Counted from the first letter of the stretch, positions 44,529 through 54,419 are shown. The stretch: DNA of 64,000 bases from Onishia taeanensis (GCF_900100755.1 NZ_FNCI01000006.1:1-64000); one strand, 5' to 3'. Notes: generated by a model from the sequence alone, not told the origin. A program made the numbers and translations.

Positions 44529-45872
44529 ATGCCGCAGCCCCTGACGCGCCATAACCGACCCCAGCAGGTGCTCGATGCCATCGACGCCGCCAACGCCAGC
44601 CTTTCCGATGCCGACCGGGAGGCCAAGTTCGCCAAGCTGGCACAGTCGCCGTATCGCTTCTTTCGCGGCACCAACCACCTCTACTGGGACGATGTCTGGC
44701 ACGATTGGCGCTTCGCGCTGTTCGGCGGCCTGCCCGAAACCCAGACCTGGCTGCAGGGCGATGCCCATGCCTACAACTTCGGCGCCTATGGCCACCACGA
44801 CGATGCGGTGCGCTACGGCATGGATGACTTCGACGACGCCCTGATCGGCGACTATCAGTACGATCTCTGGCGGCTAGCCATCAGCCTGGTGCTCGACGCC
44901 CGCGAAAATGTCGGCCTTTCCCGCAAGGGCATCCGCAAGGCATTGAAAAAACTGCTCGAAAGCTATCATGACGAACTGGCCGGCCATGTGCGCGGCGAGG
45001 CGCCGATGGCCGTGACCCTAGAGACCGCCAAGGGCCCCCTGGCGCCTTTCCTCGAGAAGGTGACGCGTAAGGAGAGCCGGGCCAAGATGCTCGACAAGTG
45101 GACCACTCTCGACGAGGACGGACGCCGCTTTGCCGTCGAAGAGCGCCCCGAGAAGCTGGCCCGGTTGCCCGCGCACCTGAGTAGCCAGCTGCGCAAGGCC
45201 ATCGAGGAGGAGTATTGCAACACCCTGAGCGGAGCGCGCGCCCAGGCCGAGGAAGATCACTTTCGGATCAAGGACATGGCGCGGCGTCTCGACGCCGGTA
45301 CCGGCTCGCTGGGACTCGAGCGCTACTACGTGCTGATCGAAGGCGGGCGCAGGCTCGAGCACAAGCATGAGCACGACGACGTCATCCTCGATGTGAAGCA
45401 GCAGACGACCCCCGAAGGCTGGCGCAAGATGAATGCCGCCGAGAAGCGTGCCTGGAGGGCGGCTTTCCCTCACGAAGGTACCCGCCATGCCGCCGCCTTC
45501 AGCGCTATCGCCGAGCATCCCGACATCTATCTGGGCTGGCTGCATCTGGGCGACAGAGTGTTTTCGGTGCGCGAGCGCTCACCGTTCAAGGAAGACTTTC
45601 CTACCCACAAACTCGACGGCGCCAAGCCCTATCGCCAACTGGTCAAGCAGTGGGGACGGATTCTTGCCCGCGAACACCTGCGCGGCGCCCGTGCGCTAAA
45701 CCAGGACGACCCGGCGCGCTTTGCGCGCAACGTCTGCGAGCGACTCGATGGACGCCTGGAGCCGTTCATCGAGGTGGTCAGCACCCTGGCGGTGACCTAT
45801 GCCGACTGCGTCGCCCAGGATTACCGCGTCTTCGTCGACGCGTGCATGCCTGGCTATTCGGACAACCCCTAG
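44529..45872 (+). CDS. DUF2252 family protein
   Basis: A 447-residue protein with the DUF2252 landmarks: FFRGTNHLYWDDV at residue 40-52, LQGDAHAYNFGAYG, and MDDFDDALIGDYQYDLWRLAISLVL, followed by LDVKQQTTPEGWRKM further on. The motifs GDAHAYNFG and FDDA resemble the HxDxxxxN and D residues of aminoglycoside-phosphotransferase folds, so a kinase-like function is conceivable but unproven. No membrane segments or signal peptide. The start has GAGGAGA upstream. It precedes cysK but is separated by 57 bp. Confidence 0.87.
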   Translation: MPQPLTRHNRPQQVLDAIDAANASLSDADREAKFAKLAQSPYRFFRGTNHLYWDDVWHDWRFALFGGLPETQTWLQGDAHAYNFGAYGHHDDAVRYGMDDFDDALIGDYQYDLWRLAISLVLDARENVGLSRKGIRKALKKLLESYHDELAGHVRGEAPMAVTLETAKGPLAPFLEKVTRKESRAKMLDKWTTLDEDGRRFAVEERPEKLARLPAHLSSQLRKAIEEEYCNTLSGARAQAEEDHFRIKDMARRLDAGTGSLGLERYYVLIEGGRRLEHKHEHDDVILDVKQQTTPEGWRKMNAAEKRAWRAAFPHEGTRHAAAFSAIAEHPDIYLGWLHLGDRVFSVRERSPFKEDFPTHKLDGAKPYRQLVKQWGRILAREHLRGARALNQDDPARFARNVCERLDGRLEPFIEVVSTLAVTYADCVAQDYRVFVDACMPGYSDNP

Positions 45873-45929
45873 CCGGTGCTATGATCGGCCAACATTCGAT
45901 TTCATACATAGACCCGCAGGGACATATTC

Positions 45930-46901
45930 ATGGCCAATATCCACGACGACAACTCGCTGTCCATCGGTAATACCCCGCTGGTGCGTCTTAACCGGGTCAA
46001 CGCGGGCGCGACCATCTGGGCCAAGATCGAGGGCCGCAACCCGGCCTATTCGGTGAAGTGTCGGGTCGGTGCGGCCATGATCTGGGACGCCGAGGAGCGT
46101 GGCCTGCTCACGCCGGACATGACCATCATCGAGCCGACCAGCGGCAATACCGGTATCGCGCTGGCCTTCGCCGCTGCCGCTCGCGGTTACAAGGTGATGC
46201 TGACCATGCCGGCGTCGATGAGCCTCGAGCGGCGCCAGGTGCTCAAGGCGCTGGGCGCCGAGCTGGTGCTGACCGAGCCCGCCAAGGGCATGCCGGGGGC
46301 CATCGCCAAGGCCGAGGAAATCGCCGCGTCTGAACCGGCGCGCTATTTCATGCCCCAGCAGTTCAATAACCCGGCCAACCCGCGCATCCATGAGACCACC
46401 ACCGGCCCCGAGATCTGGAACGACACCGACGGCGCAGTGGACGTGTTCGTCGCTGGGGTCGGCACCGGCGGGACCCTGACGGGCGTCTCGCGCTATATCA
46501 AAAAGACCCAGGGCAAGGCGATTCATAGCGTGGCCGTCGAGCCCACTGACTCACCTATCATCAGCCAGACCCTGGCCGGCGAGCCGCTGGCCCCCGCGCC
46601 ACACAAGATTCAGGGGATCGGCGCTGGCTTCGTGCCTAAAAACCTCGATCTCGAGATGATCGACCAGGTCGAGCAGGTCAGCAACGAAGAGGCCATGGCC
46701 ATGGCCCACCGCCTGATGCTGGAAGAAGGCATTCTCTGCGGCACCTCCTGCGGGGCCGCCGTGGCCGCCGCCGTGCGTATCGGCCAGCAGCCCGAACATC
46801 GCGGCAAGAATATCGTCGTGGTGCTGCCCGACAGCGCCGAGCGTTATCTGAGCTCCGCGCTCTTTGCCGACCGCTTCAGCGAGCAGGAAACGGTGCAGTA
46901 A
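45930..46901 (+). CDS. cysK: Cysteine synthase A (O-acetylserine sulfhydrylase)
   Basis: The 323-residue PLP enzyme makes cysteine from O-acetylserine and sulfide. PLP lysine lies in [11 protein letters not shown], the substrate loop is [12 protein letters not shown], and the phosphate-binding [10 protein letters not shown] segment and SCGAAVAAA are present. The C-terminal half [16 protein letters not shown] is typical of CysK rather than CysM. AGGGA lies about 8 bp upstream of the ATG. It may be co-transcribed with rmuC, 55 bp further on, but no functional link is obvious. Confidence 0.95.
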   Translation: MANIHDDNSLSIGNTPLVRLNRVNAGATIWAKIEGRNPAYSVKCRVGAAMIWDAEERGLLTPDMTIIEPTSGNTGIALAFAAAARGYKVMLTMPASMSLERRQVLKALGAELVLTEPAKGMPGAIAKAEEIAASEPARYFMPQQFNNPANPRIHETTTGPEIWNDTDGAVDVFVAGVGTGGTLTGVSRYIKKTQGKAIHSVAVEPTDSPIISQTLAGEPLAPAPHKIQGIGAGFVPKNLDLEMIDQVEQVSNEEAMAMAHRLMLEEGILCGTSCGAAVAAAVRIGQQPEHRGKNIVVVLPDSAERYLSSALFADRFSEQETVQ

Positions 46902-46956
46902 GGCCGGTTGATGCCAGACACAGGCCATCGGCCACGCCGAACACAAGGACTGATGC

Positions 46957-48981
46957 ATGACGCTTGATCCCATAATGATGGCCGCGCTGGCGGCCGTGGC
47001 GGCTTTCGTGTTGGGGGCGTTATCGGCTGCTTGGCTGGCCCGTCGACGCCATCGTGAGGCGCTCAAGCACGCTCACGCCGAGGCAGACGCGCAGGCTGAG
47101 TCGCTGCGCGAGGCCTTGGCCCGCCAGACGGAGACGCTCGACGCCCGTGACGCCATGCTTGCTGAGCGTGATAAGACGCTGGCCGAGAAGGCCGAGGCTT
47201 TCTCCCAGGCCGAGCTTGCCAGGGCGCGTCTGGAGACCGAGCTTTCAAGCCTGCGCGATGGGCTCGCCGCCCGCGAGCAAGACGTCGAACGGCTGACCGA
47301 TGCGCTTGGCGAGGCCCGCGAACGGGCTCAGGCGCTCGGCGAAGAGAAGGCGACCCTGACCGAGTCGCTGGCTCGCCTGCGGGAGCATCAGACGGCGCTG
47401 TCGGATGGTTTCCATGAGCGGCTGGCCGAGCGTGAGCAGCGCCTCGAGCGGGCCGAGTCGCAGCGCGTCAAGCTCGAACAGGCGCTCGAAGATAGCCAGG
47501 AGAAGGTCGCCGACCTGCGCGAGAACCTGCGCTCGGCAAGTACTCAGCGTGACGAGAAGCAGGCGTCGCTGGTCAACTATCAGGCCTGGTGGGAGCGCGA
47601 GAAGGCCGCTCGCGAGACGCTGGCCGACGAGCTTGCCAACCTGAAGACCACCCATGGCGAGCTGACCAGCACCCTCGCCCAGAAGCAGCAGCACTTCGAT
47701 GAGCAACTCACGCTGGTCAAGGAGAGTCGCGATCAGTTGAAGCAGGAGTTCGAGAACCTGGCCAACGAGATCCTCGAGCGTAAGGGCAAGGCCTTCTCGG
47801 ACATGTCGCAGCAGCGTCTGACCGGCCTGCTGCAGCCGATTCAGAGTGAGATGAAGGGCTTTCGCGAGAAGGTGGAGTCCATCCACCAGCAGGAGAGCGA
47901 GCAGCGCGTGCAGCTGCGCACCGAGCTCAAGCACTTGCAGAGCCTGAACCAGGCGATCACCGACCAGGCCGACAAACTGACCAACGCCCTGCAGGGTCAG
48001 AAGAAAATCCAGGGCAACTGGGGCGAGCTGATGCTCGAGAACGTGCTGGACGGCGCCGGCCTGCGCCGGGGTAAGGACTATGATCGCGAGGTCAGCTTTA
48101 CCACCGAGGATGGGCGTCGCCGGCCGGATGCCATCGTCTACCTGCCCCAGCAGAAGCATCTGGTGATCGACGCCAAGACCTCGCTTGCTGCCTATACCCG
48201 CTATGTGAACGGTGATAGCGACGGCGAGAGATACCAGGCACTTGCCGAGCACTGCAAAGCGGTGGGCGACCGCATCACCGAGCTTTCCGACCGCCACTAC
48301 TATGACCTGCCGGGGCTCAACTCGCCGGAAGTGGTGGTGATGTTCATTCCCGTCGAGTCCGCCTACGTCGAGGCGCTCAAGCACGACGAGAGCCTCTATC
48401 AGCGTGCCATCGAAAATAACGTGCTGGTGGCCACCCCGACCACGCTGCTGACCAGCCTCAATATCGTGCGCCAGCTATGGCGCTTCGAGGATCAGAGTCG
48501 CCATTCGGCCGAGCTTGCCAGCCGCGCCGAGAAGTTCTACGACAAGCTGCGCGTCTTCCTCAACAGCATGGAAGACGTCGGCAAGAAACTCGACGGGGCT
48601 CGGTTGAGCTTTGACCGCGCCATGAACCAGTTGAGCGCTGGCAAGGGCAACCTGATCAAGCAGACCAACGAGTTTCGTGAGCTTGGCGTGGCGGTGAAGA
48701 AGGAGTTGCCGCGAGAGCTTACCGAGCGGGCGCGCCTGGAGCTGGAGCCCGGTGGCATGGAAGGTGGCATGGACAGCGGCGATGAAAATGCCGACAAGGT
48801 CCGTGACGAGGCGGCCGATGGCGATACAGAGACTGAGTTAGAATCATCGTCAAGTGTAGAAGCAGGAGCGGCCCCGGTGGATGACGACGCGTCGCGGGAA
48901 GTGAGAGCTCCCGCCGAAGAACAGGGCGAGCCGTCGCCAGCATCGCCAACGCCGGCTTGGGAAATCGACGAGCAACGATAG
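46957..48981 (+). CDS. rmuC: DNA recombination protein RmuC
   Basis: The 674-residue protein has an N-terminal membrane anchor (ALAAVAAFVLGALSAAWLA), a long coiled coil to about residue 330, and the RmuC nuclease-like domain around GNWGELMLENVLDGAGLRRGKDYDRE, PDAIVYLPQQKHLVIDAKTSL and VVMFIPVESAYVEAL. RmuC limits inversions at short inverted repeats in E. coli. An acidic Glu/Asp/Ala/Pro-rich tail of about 80 residues extends beyond the domain and makes it longer than E. coli RmuC. It lies alone, upstream of the GH32 gene. Confidence 0.95.
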   Translation: MTLDPIMMAALAAVAAFVLGALSAAWLARRRHREALKHAHAEADAQAESLREALARQTETLDARDAMLAERDKTLAEKAEAFSQAELARARLETELSSLRDGLAAREQDVERLTDALGEARERAQALGEEKATLTESLARLREHQTALSDGFHERLAEREQRLERAESQRVKLEQALEDSQEKVADLRENLRSASTQRDEKQASLVNYQAWWEREKAARETLADELANLKTTHGELTSTLAQKQQHFDEQLTLVKESRDQLKQEFENLANEILERKGKAFSDMSQQRLTGLLQPIQSEMKGFREKVESIHQQESEQRVQLRTELKHLQSLNQAITDQADKLTNALQGQKKIQGNWGELMLENVLDGAGLRRGKDYDREVSFTTEDGRRRPDAIVYLPQQKHLVIDAKTSLAAYTRYVNGDSDGERYQALAEHCKAVGDRITELSDRHYYDLPGLNSPEVVVMFIPVESAYVEALKHDESLYQRAIENNVLVATPTTLLTSLNIVRQLWRFEDQSRHSAELASRAEKFYDKLRVFLNSMEDVGKKLDGARLSFDRAMNQLSAGKGNLIKQTNEFRELGVAVKKELPRELTERARLELEPGGMEGGMDSGDENADKVRDEAADGDTETELESSSSVEAGAAPVDDDASREVRAPAEEQGEPSPASPTPAWEIDEQR

Positions 48982-49099
48982 GCCATCCGGGCTGATAGCT
49001 ATTGGCCCGGCGAGCCAAGGTGGTAGGGTACGCGTTTTCTGTCGTCGCCCTTTCTCTCTTCGACCTTTCGTTCACCGCTATTAGCGCCGCGAGTTCCTT

Positions 49100-50677
49100 A
49101 TGACCGATGCCGCCTCCACCTCGCCGGAATTTCGTCCGCTGTTGCACTTCACGCCGCCCAAGGGCTGGATGAACGACCCCAACGGGCTGGTACATCACGC
49201 CGGGCAGTACCATCTCTTCTATCAGTATTATCCGCATGACACCGTCTGGGGGCCGATGCACTGGGGGCATGCCAGCAGCGGCGACCTGGTGCACTGGACC
49301 CATCGGCCGGTGGCGCTCACCCCCGATGAACACGGCATGTGCTTTTCGGGCAGCGCGGTGGTCGACTGGCAGCATGCCTTCGTGCCGGAATGCGAGATCA
49401 CCACGGCGCCACGCAAGGCAGAGTGCGGCACCCTGCGTGCCGACATGCTCACGCCCCTGGTGGCCTTCTTCACTCGGCATGTACCGGGCGCTTCCCCCGA
49501 GCTTGGCCATCAGTCCCAAGCGATGGCCGCCAGCCGCGATGGCGGCCGTACCTGGCAGGCGCGCGATGCGGCGATTCTCGACAATCCGGGGCTTCAGGAC
49601 TTTCGCGATCCCAAGGTGTTCTGGCATGCCGAAAGCGCGCACTGGGTGATGATCCTTACCGAGGGGCAGACGCTCGGCATCTATCGCACCCAGGGAGGCG
49701 CGGACTGGGAGAAGGTCTCCACCTTTGGTGCCGGTTACGGTGCGCATGACGACCTGGCCTGGGAATGCCCGGACCTCTTCCCGTTGCCGGTAGAGGGCCA
49801 AGCCGGCGTCGGTCAGCAGGGGGATGAAGGCACGGATCGTGACGCTGGCGCCGGGAGCTTGGAGGAGCGCTGGGTGTTGATGGTCGGCGTGCAGCAGTGC
49901 GGCCCTGCCGGAGGCTCCGGCACCCAGGTGTTCATCGGTGACTTCGACGGCATTCGCTTCACGCCTCAACAGGCGTCTGAGACGGTGACCTGGTTCGATC
50001 ACGGCGCCGACTGCTATGCCGCCCAGAGCTGGTCGGATCATCCCGGCGAGCGACTGGTGATCGGCTGGATGAGCAACTGGCTATACGCCCATCAGACACC
50101 GACCGGTGACTGGCGCGGCGCGATGACGATTCCCCGGGCGCTTAACCTGACGCGTGACGAGCAAGGCGAGGGCCTCGTGCTGCGCCAGGCGATTCCGGAC
50201 CGGGTTCGCGATAGCGCCCTGGCCCTCGATGCGGTTGTGGTGCCGCGTCGGCCGGCGCCCGGTAGCGTACTGGAGCTCGGCGAGGCCGAAGCCGCCTTGG
50301 CCGAATTCCGGCTCGATCTCGCACCGGGCGCTGCCGTGGTGCTTCGACCCTTCGGCGACGACAGCCTGGTCTATCGGCTGGAATATCTGGACACGGGCCT
50401 CGTCGTGAGTGTTGAGCGCGCTGCGCCGCGTGATCCTGAAGCCAGCCAAGCGGACGCGCTTAGCGAGCACTTCCCTCACCGCAGCCACTATCATTTGCCC
50501 GCCGGGCAGCGCATCGCCTGTCAGCTGCTGCGCGACCGCTGCTCGGCGGAGCTATTCATCGATGACGGCAGGCTGGTGATCACCGAACTCGCCTTTCCAA
50601 ATGAGCCGCTGCCGATATTGCTGAGCGTCGAACAGGGCGACGTGGGCCTAAGTGCCGTCAGCGGCCGGCACTGGTAG
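49100..50677 (+). CDS. GH32 sucrose-6-phosphate hydrolase / invertase
   Basis: The 525-residue glycoside hydrolase carries the GH32 signatures: WMNDPNG (nucleophile Asp), RDP in FRDPKVF and EC in WECPDLF (acid/base Glu). There is no signal peptide, so it is cytoplasmic and acts on sucrose, sucrose-6-phosphate or fructosides. Two insertions are noticeable: a 20-residue stretch after VVDWQHAF containing extra Cys, and a Gly/Asp/Gln-rich segment after LFPLPVEG. The C-terminal part is the usual beta-sandwich. No sucrose permease or PTS gene is adjacent, and the LacI gene at 50734 is convergent. Confidence 0.9.
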   Translation: MTDAASTSPEFRPLLHFTPPKGWMNDPNGLVHHAGQYHLFYQYYPHDTVWGPMHWGHASSGDLVHWTHRPVALTPDEHGMCFSGSAVVDWQHAFVPECEITTAPRKAECGTLRADMLTPLVAFFTRHVPGASPELGHQSQAMAASRDGGRTWQARDAAILDNPGLQDFRDPKVFWHAESAHWVMILTEGQTLGIYRTQGGADWEKVSTFGAGYGAHDDLAWECPDLFPLPVEGQAGVGQQGDEGTDRDAGAGSLEERWVLMVGVQQCGPAGGSGTQVFIGDFDGIRFTPQQASETVTWFDHGADCYAAQSWSDHPGERLVIGWMSNWLYAHQTPTGDWRGAMTIPRALNLTRDEQGEGLVLRQAIPDRVRDSALALDAVVVPRRPAPGSVLELGEAEAALAEFRLDLAPGAAVVLRPFGDDSLVYRLEYLDTGLVVSVERAAPRDPEASQADALSEHFPHRSHYHLPAGQRIACQLLRDRCSAELFIDDGRLVITELAFPNEPLPILLSVEQGDVGLSAVSGRHW

Positions 50678-50733
50678 CGGCGCGGTGATCTATCCATGGC
50701 CAGGCCGGCGGCGCCGAGTGCTGGCTCATGAAC

Positions 50734-51762
50734 TCAGGTGCTTTCGCCGGCCAGTAGCTCGAAGCCGACGTCGTGCTGTTCGGGGGTGCGATCGGCGCCC
50801 TGGAGCCTGGCTATCACCCGGCGGGCGGCCTCGCGGCCAATGGTCTCGCGGGGTGAGAGGATGGTGGTCAGTCGCGGGGTGATGCGTTGGCCGATCGGCA
50901 GGCCGTTGAAGCCGGCGATGGCGATCTCTTCGGGTACCCGGATGCCCTGACGCTGGGCGTGCAGGATGGCGCCGGTGGCCAGGTCATCGTTGGCGAAGTG
51001 GATTGCCGTGGCCTCTGGGTGATGGGTGAGCACCTCTTCCAGCGCCTGGGCGCCGGTCTCGAATTGGCCAAGATGCTCCAGATCCAGCAGCGGTGCCGAT
51101 AGCCCCTGTTCTTCCAGTACCTCGCGGTGTCCCGCAAAACGCAGGCCGGCACGATAGTCGCGTTCCAGCTGCGCCGCCACATAGACGATCTGGCGATGAC
51201 CGCGCCCGAGCAGGTGTTTCGCCATGCAGCGCCCGGCTTCGGCATGATCGAGCCCAATGTTCAGGTCGCGGGTCTCGCCAAGTTCCATGATTTCGGCAAC
51301 CGGGTGCTCCCAGTGCTCGAGCACGCGCTGGCAGGCCTCGCTATGGCGCAGGCCGGTCACGACCAGTGCCGAGGAAGACCAGCCGAGAAAGGTACGCACC
51401 AGCTCGCATTCCCGGTCCAGGTCGTAGTCGGTGTTGCCCAGCAGGATCTGGTAGCCGTGGCGCTCGAACTCCGCCTGCAGGCCGGCGATCACCTCGACGA
51501 AGACGATATTGGCAAGCGATGGCACGATCACCGCAATGAAGCGGGAGTTGGCCGAGGCCAGGCTGCCGGCCAGCATGTTGCGCACATAGCCCACCTTGTC
51601 GATGGCGGCCTCGACGGTGGCTCGCGTGGCAGGACGTACCGCCTGCGGTGAGTTGAGCACCCGGGAGACGGTGATGGCTGAAACGCCGGCCTCCCGCGCC
51701 ACGTCAGCAAGCGTCGGCTGCATGACACTCTTGCGATTGCGCCGCTGTTTGTCGCCCCCCAT
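50734..51762 (-). CDS. LacI-family repressor (GntR-like), probable regulator of the tetronate locus
   Basis: The 342-residue regulator has the HTH (TLADVAREAGVSAITVSRVLNSPQAV), the hinge helix NMLAGSLASANS and a sugar-binding-type core (VVIPSLANIVFVEVIAG; IAIAGFNGLPIG). The pattern resembles the GntR/IdnR group that bind gluconate-like acids. The start has GGAGGG 8 bp upstream. It is divergent from ltnD, and an 18-bp LacI-type operator lies in the gap between them. It therefore most likely represses the tetronate locus, with a four-carbon acid or intermediate as inducer, rather than acting on the convergent GH32 gene. Confidence 0.92.
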   Translation of the reverse strand: MGGDKQRRNRKSVMQPTLADVAREAGVSAITVSRVLNSPQAVRPATRATVEAAIDKVGYVRNMLAGSLASANSRFIAVIVPSLANIVFVEVIAGLQAEFERHGYQILLGNTDYDLDRECELVRTFLGWSSSALVVTGLRHSEACQRVLEHWEHPVAEIMELGETRDLNIGLDHAEAGRCMAKHLLGRGHRQIVYVAAQLERDYRAGLRFAGHREVLEEQGLSAPLLDLEHLGQFETGAQALEEVLTHHPEATAIHFANDDLATGAILHAQRQGIRVPEEIAIAGFNGLPIGQRITPRLTTILSPRETIGREAARRVIARLQGADRTPEQHDVGFELLAGEST

Positions 51763-52110
51763 GGGCTTTCCCTCCTGTGATCAGTCCCTGACTGCTTGCT
51801 GACTGTCCGACGGCGCCTTTGCTGACCGGTCGTCCCTCGCCGTGTTCTCGACCGCTGTGCGCTTTCCGGCCGGATTCTAGCCTTCGATACGGCCACACAC
51901 GAGGGCGGCTATCTTGGGCGAGGCGTGTGCTTAGACATTGGTCTCGCTTTGTGCGCTGCGTCTTGCTCTGACTTGAATCCTACTCTAAGAATGAATGGTA
52001 GCGCTAACATTAGCGCATCGCCAGCGGTACTCGGCGGCCATTCAGTGCCACTTCGGTCCCGCCAGGCGAGCGCCATATTCGCTCATGATCCACTCAGCTA
52101 GGAGTCTTCC
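51763..52110. promoter_or_regulatory. Intergenic control region of the LacI gene and tetronate operon
   Basis: This 348-bp gap is mostly ordinary G+C-rich sequence near the LacI start and turns A+T-rich from about 51960. It holds the operator at 51994-52011 and the AGGAG ribosome site of ltnD (52100-52104). TTGAAT (51973-51978) might be a -35 element overlapping the operator region, but I cannot identify a convincing -10 box. Confidence 0.55.
51994..52011. promoter_or_regulatory. LacI-type operator upstream of ltnD
   Basis: AATGGTAGCGCTAACATT is an 18-bp palindrome with one mismatch per nine-base half, centred on a CG step. It closely resembles the TGTTAGCGCTAACA-type sites of GntR-like LacI proteins. 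It is the best palindrome in the gap and lies 99 bp before the ltnD start. Binding by the adjacent regulator is inferred. Confidence 0.7.
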
Positions 52111-53064
52111 GTGTCCTCACAAAACGCCTCATCCATCGGTGTCGTCGGCCTTGGTGCCATGGGTCTCGGCTCGGCCACGGCCATGCTCGAAGCCGGTCTG
52201 CCGGTCATTGGCTGCGATATTTCGGCCAAGGCCCGCGAGATCTTCGAGGCAAGGGGGGGGCGCTGCGTGTCCACTCCCGCCGAGCTTGCTGCCGAGTGCC
52301 GCGTGGTAGTGCTGGTGGTGGTCAATGCGGAGCAGGTCGAGAGTGTGCTCTTCGATGCCCCGGCTTCGGGTGAGGCGGCTCTGGCCGCGAGTCTGGCGCC
52401 GGGCAGCCTGGTGATTCAGTGCGCCACGGTGGCCCCTAGCTATGCCACGGCGCTCGGTGAGCGGCTGGCGGCGTTGAACCTCGAGATGCTCGACGCGCCG
52501 ATCAGCGGCGGTGCCGCCAAGGCGCGCAGCGGCGATCTGTCGGTGATGGCCTCCGGCGCCGAGACCGCCTACGCCAAGGGTCAGGCGGCACTCGACGCCA
52601 TGGCGGCCAAGGTCTATCGCCTCGGCGGTGCGCCGGGGCCGGGCTCCAGCGTCAAACTGGTCAATCAGCATCTGGCCGGGGTGCATATCGCCGCGGCCGC
52701 CGAGGCGCTGGCGCTGGGCATCCGCATGGGCATCGACCCCGAGGTGCTGTATGAGGTGATCACCCACTCGGCGGGTAACTCCTGGATGTTCGAGAACCGG
52801 GTGCCTCACATCCTCAAGGGCGACTACACCCCGCTCTCGGCGGTCGACATCTTCGTCAAGGATTTGAACATCGTGCACCAGACCGGCCGCGAGCTGCGCT
52901 TCTCCATGCCGGTGGCGGGCAGCGCCCTGCAACAGTTCACTGCCGCCAGCAGCGCGGGCTTCGGCCGCGAAGATGACTCGGCGGTGATCAAGGTCTACCA
53001 GCGCCTGTCCGGCATCGATCTGCCGGCCGCCAACGACGGCGACGCGGGGGAGGGGCTGTCATGA
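52111..53064 (+). CDS. ltnD: L-threonate dehydrogenase (LtnD family beta-hydroxyacid dehydrogenase)
   Basis: The 317-residue NAD-dependent enzyme has the Rossmann motif GVVGLGAMGLGSA, the substrate-binding DAPISGGAAKARSGDLS and the catalytic Lys in GSSVKLVNQHLAG. LtnD (YgbJ-like) oxidises L-threonate to 2-oxotetronate. Assignment within the 3-hydroxyisobutyrate dehydrogenase superfamily rests on the otnK-otnC-otnI neighbours. The start is GTG at 52111 with AGGAG 7 bp upstream. Its stop overlaps the otnK ATG (ATGA). Confidence 0.9.
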   Translation: MSSQNASSIGVVGLGAMGLGSATAMLEAGLPVIGCDISAKAREIFEARGGRCVSTPAELAAECRVVVLVVVNAEQVESVLFDAPASGEAALAASLAPGSLVIQCATVAPSYATALGERLAALNLEMLDAPISGGAAKARSGDLSVMASGAETAYAKGQAALDAMAAKVYRLGGAPGPGSSVKLVNQHLAGVHIAAAAEALALGIRMGIDPEVLYEVITHSAGNSWMFENRVPHILKGDYTPLSAVDIFVKDLNIVHQTGRELRFSMPVAGSALQQFTAASSAGFGREDDSAVIKVYQRLSGIDLPAANDGDAGEGLS

Positions 53065-54419
53065 GCCGTGAGCAAGCCTCCCAGATCGTGCTCGGCGCCA
53101 TCGCCGATGATTTCACCGGCGCCACGGACCTTGCCAACAACCTGGTGCGCTCAGGCATGCGCACCCTGCAGGTGATCGGCGTGCCGAGTGCCGACGTGGC
53201 GCTGGACGATATCGATGCGGTGGTGGTAGCCCTGAAATCACGCTCCTGCCCGGCGGCGGATGCCATCCGCGACTCCCTGGCGGCCCTCGACTGGCTTCAG
53301 GCTCAGGGCGCTCGTCAGATCTTCTTCAAATACTGCTCGACCTTCGATTCCACCGATGACGGCAATATCGGCCCGGTGGCCGATGCCTTGCTAGAGAGGC
53401 TGGGTGCCGCTCAGCCAGAGGCGCAGGAGCTTCCGCAGACGGTGATGGTGCCGGCTTTCCCGATCAATGGCCGCACCGTTTATCAGGGCCATCTGTTCGT
53501 TGGCGACCGCTTGCTCAACGACAGCGGCATGCAGCATCACCCCTTGAACCCGATGCGTGACGCCGACCTGGTGCGAGTGCTCGCTCGTCAAACATCGCAT
53601 CGGGTGGGCCTGCTCAATCGGGCGACCCTTGCCAAGGGAGCGCCGGCGGCCAGCGCTCATCTCGCCGAGTTGCAGCAGGCCGGGGTTCGCCATGTAATTT
53701 GCGACAGCCTGGATGAAGCGGATCTCGAGGTGATCGCCGCGGCCGTGGTCGAGATGCCGCTGGTCACCGGTGGCTCCGGCCTCGGCCAGGCGCTGCCGGC
53801 GCAGTATCGCCAGAAAGCCTGGCTGGCTCCGGTGGAAAACGCTGGGCGACTGGCGCCGGCCAGCGGGGCGGCGCTGGTGCTCTCCGGCAGTTGCTCCCGG
53901 GCGACGCTTGGCCAGGTCGAACATTTTCTCGGCCGTCATGAAGGCCTGGCACTGGACCCGCTGGCGCTGGCCGAGGGCGACGCACCGATCGACGATGCGC
54001 TCGAGTTCGCCCGTACGCGGCTATTCGGCGCTGCTAAAGGCCCGGTGCTGATCTATGCCTCGGCGGCGCCGCAGGCAGTGGAAACCGCTCAGGCGACGCT
54101 GGGAGCGGCCCGGGCCGGCGAGCTGGTCGAGCGGGCGCTGGCGACCATCGCCCAGACGCTGGTCGCCGAAGGCGTGGGGCAGCTGCTGGTCGCCGGTGGT
54201 GAGACCTCCGGTGCGGTGGTGTCGGCGCTGGGCGTTGGCGAGCTGCGCATCGGCGAGCAGATCGATCCTGGCGTGCCCTGGACCCAGACACAGCTTGCTG
54301 GCCGCGAAGCGCCGTTGTCGCTGGCGCTCAAGTCCGGCAATTTCGGCGGCGTCGATTTCTTCACCCGCGCCTTCGACGTCCTGATCGAGCAGTCGAATGC
54401 GGTAGAGGTGGGCGCATGA
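53061..54419 (+). CDS. otnK: 3-oxo-tetronate kinase (DUF1537 family)
   Basis: The 452-residue kinase belongs to the DUF1537 acid-sugar kinases. Its N-terminal domain holds ADDFTGATDLANNLVRSGMRT and FFKYCSTFDSTDDGNIGPV. The C-terminal nucleotide-binding domain holds LVLSGSCSRATLGQ, LLVAGGETSGAVVSALG and LALKSGNFGGVDFF. It phosphorylates 3-oxotetronate to 3-oxotetronate 4-phosphate. ATGA overlaps join it to ltnD upstream and otnC downstream. Confidence 0.94.
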   Translation: MSREQASQIVLGAIADDFTGATDLANNLVRSGMRTLQVIGVPSADVALDDIDAVVVALKSRSCPAADAIRDSLAALDWLQAQGARQIFFKYCSTFDSTDDGNIGPVADALLERLGAAQPEAQELPQTVMVPAFPINGRTVYQGHLFVGDRLLNDSGMQHHPLNPMRDADLVRVLARQTSHRVGLLNRATLAKGAPAASAHLAELQQAGVRHVICDSLDEADLEVIAAAVVEMPLVTGGSGLGQALPAQYRQKAWLAPVENAGRLAPASGAALVLSGSCSRATLGQVEHFLGRHEGLALDPLALAEGDAPIDDALEFARTRLFGAAKGPVLIYASAAPQAVETAQATLGAARAGELVERALATIAQTLVAEGVGQLLVAGGETSGAVVSALGVGELRIGEQIDPGVPWTQTQLAGREAPLSLALKSGNFGGVDFFTRAFDVLIEQSNAVEVGA

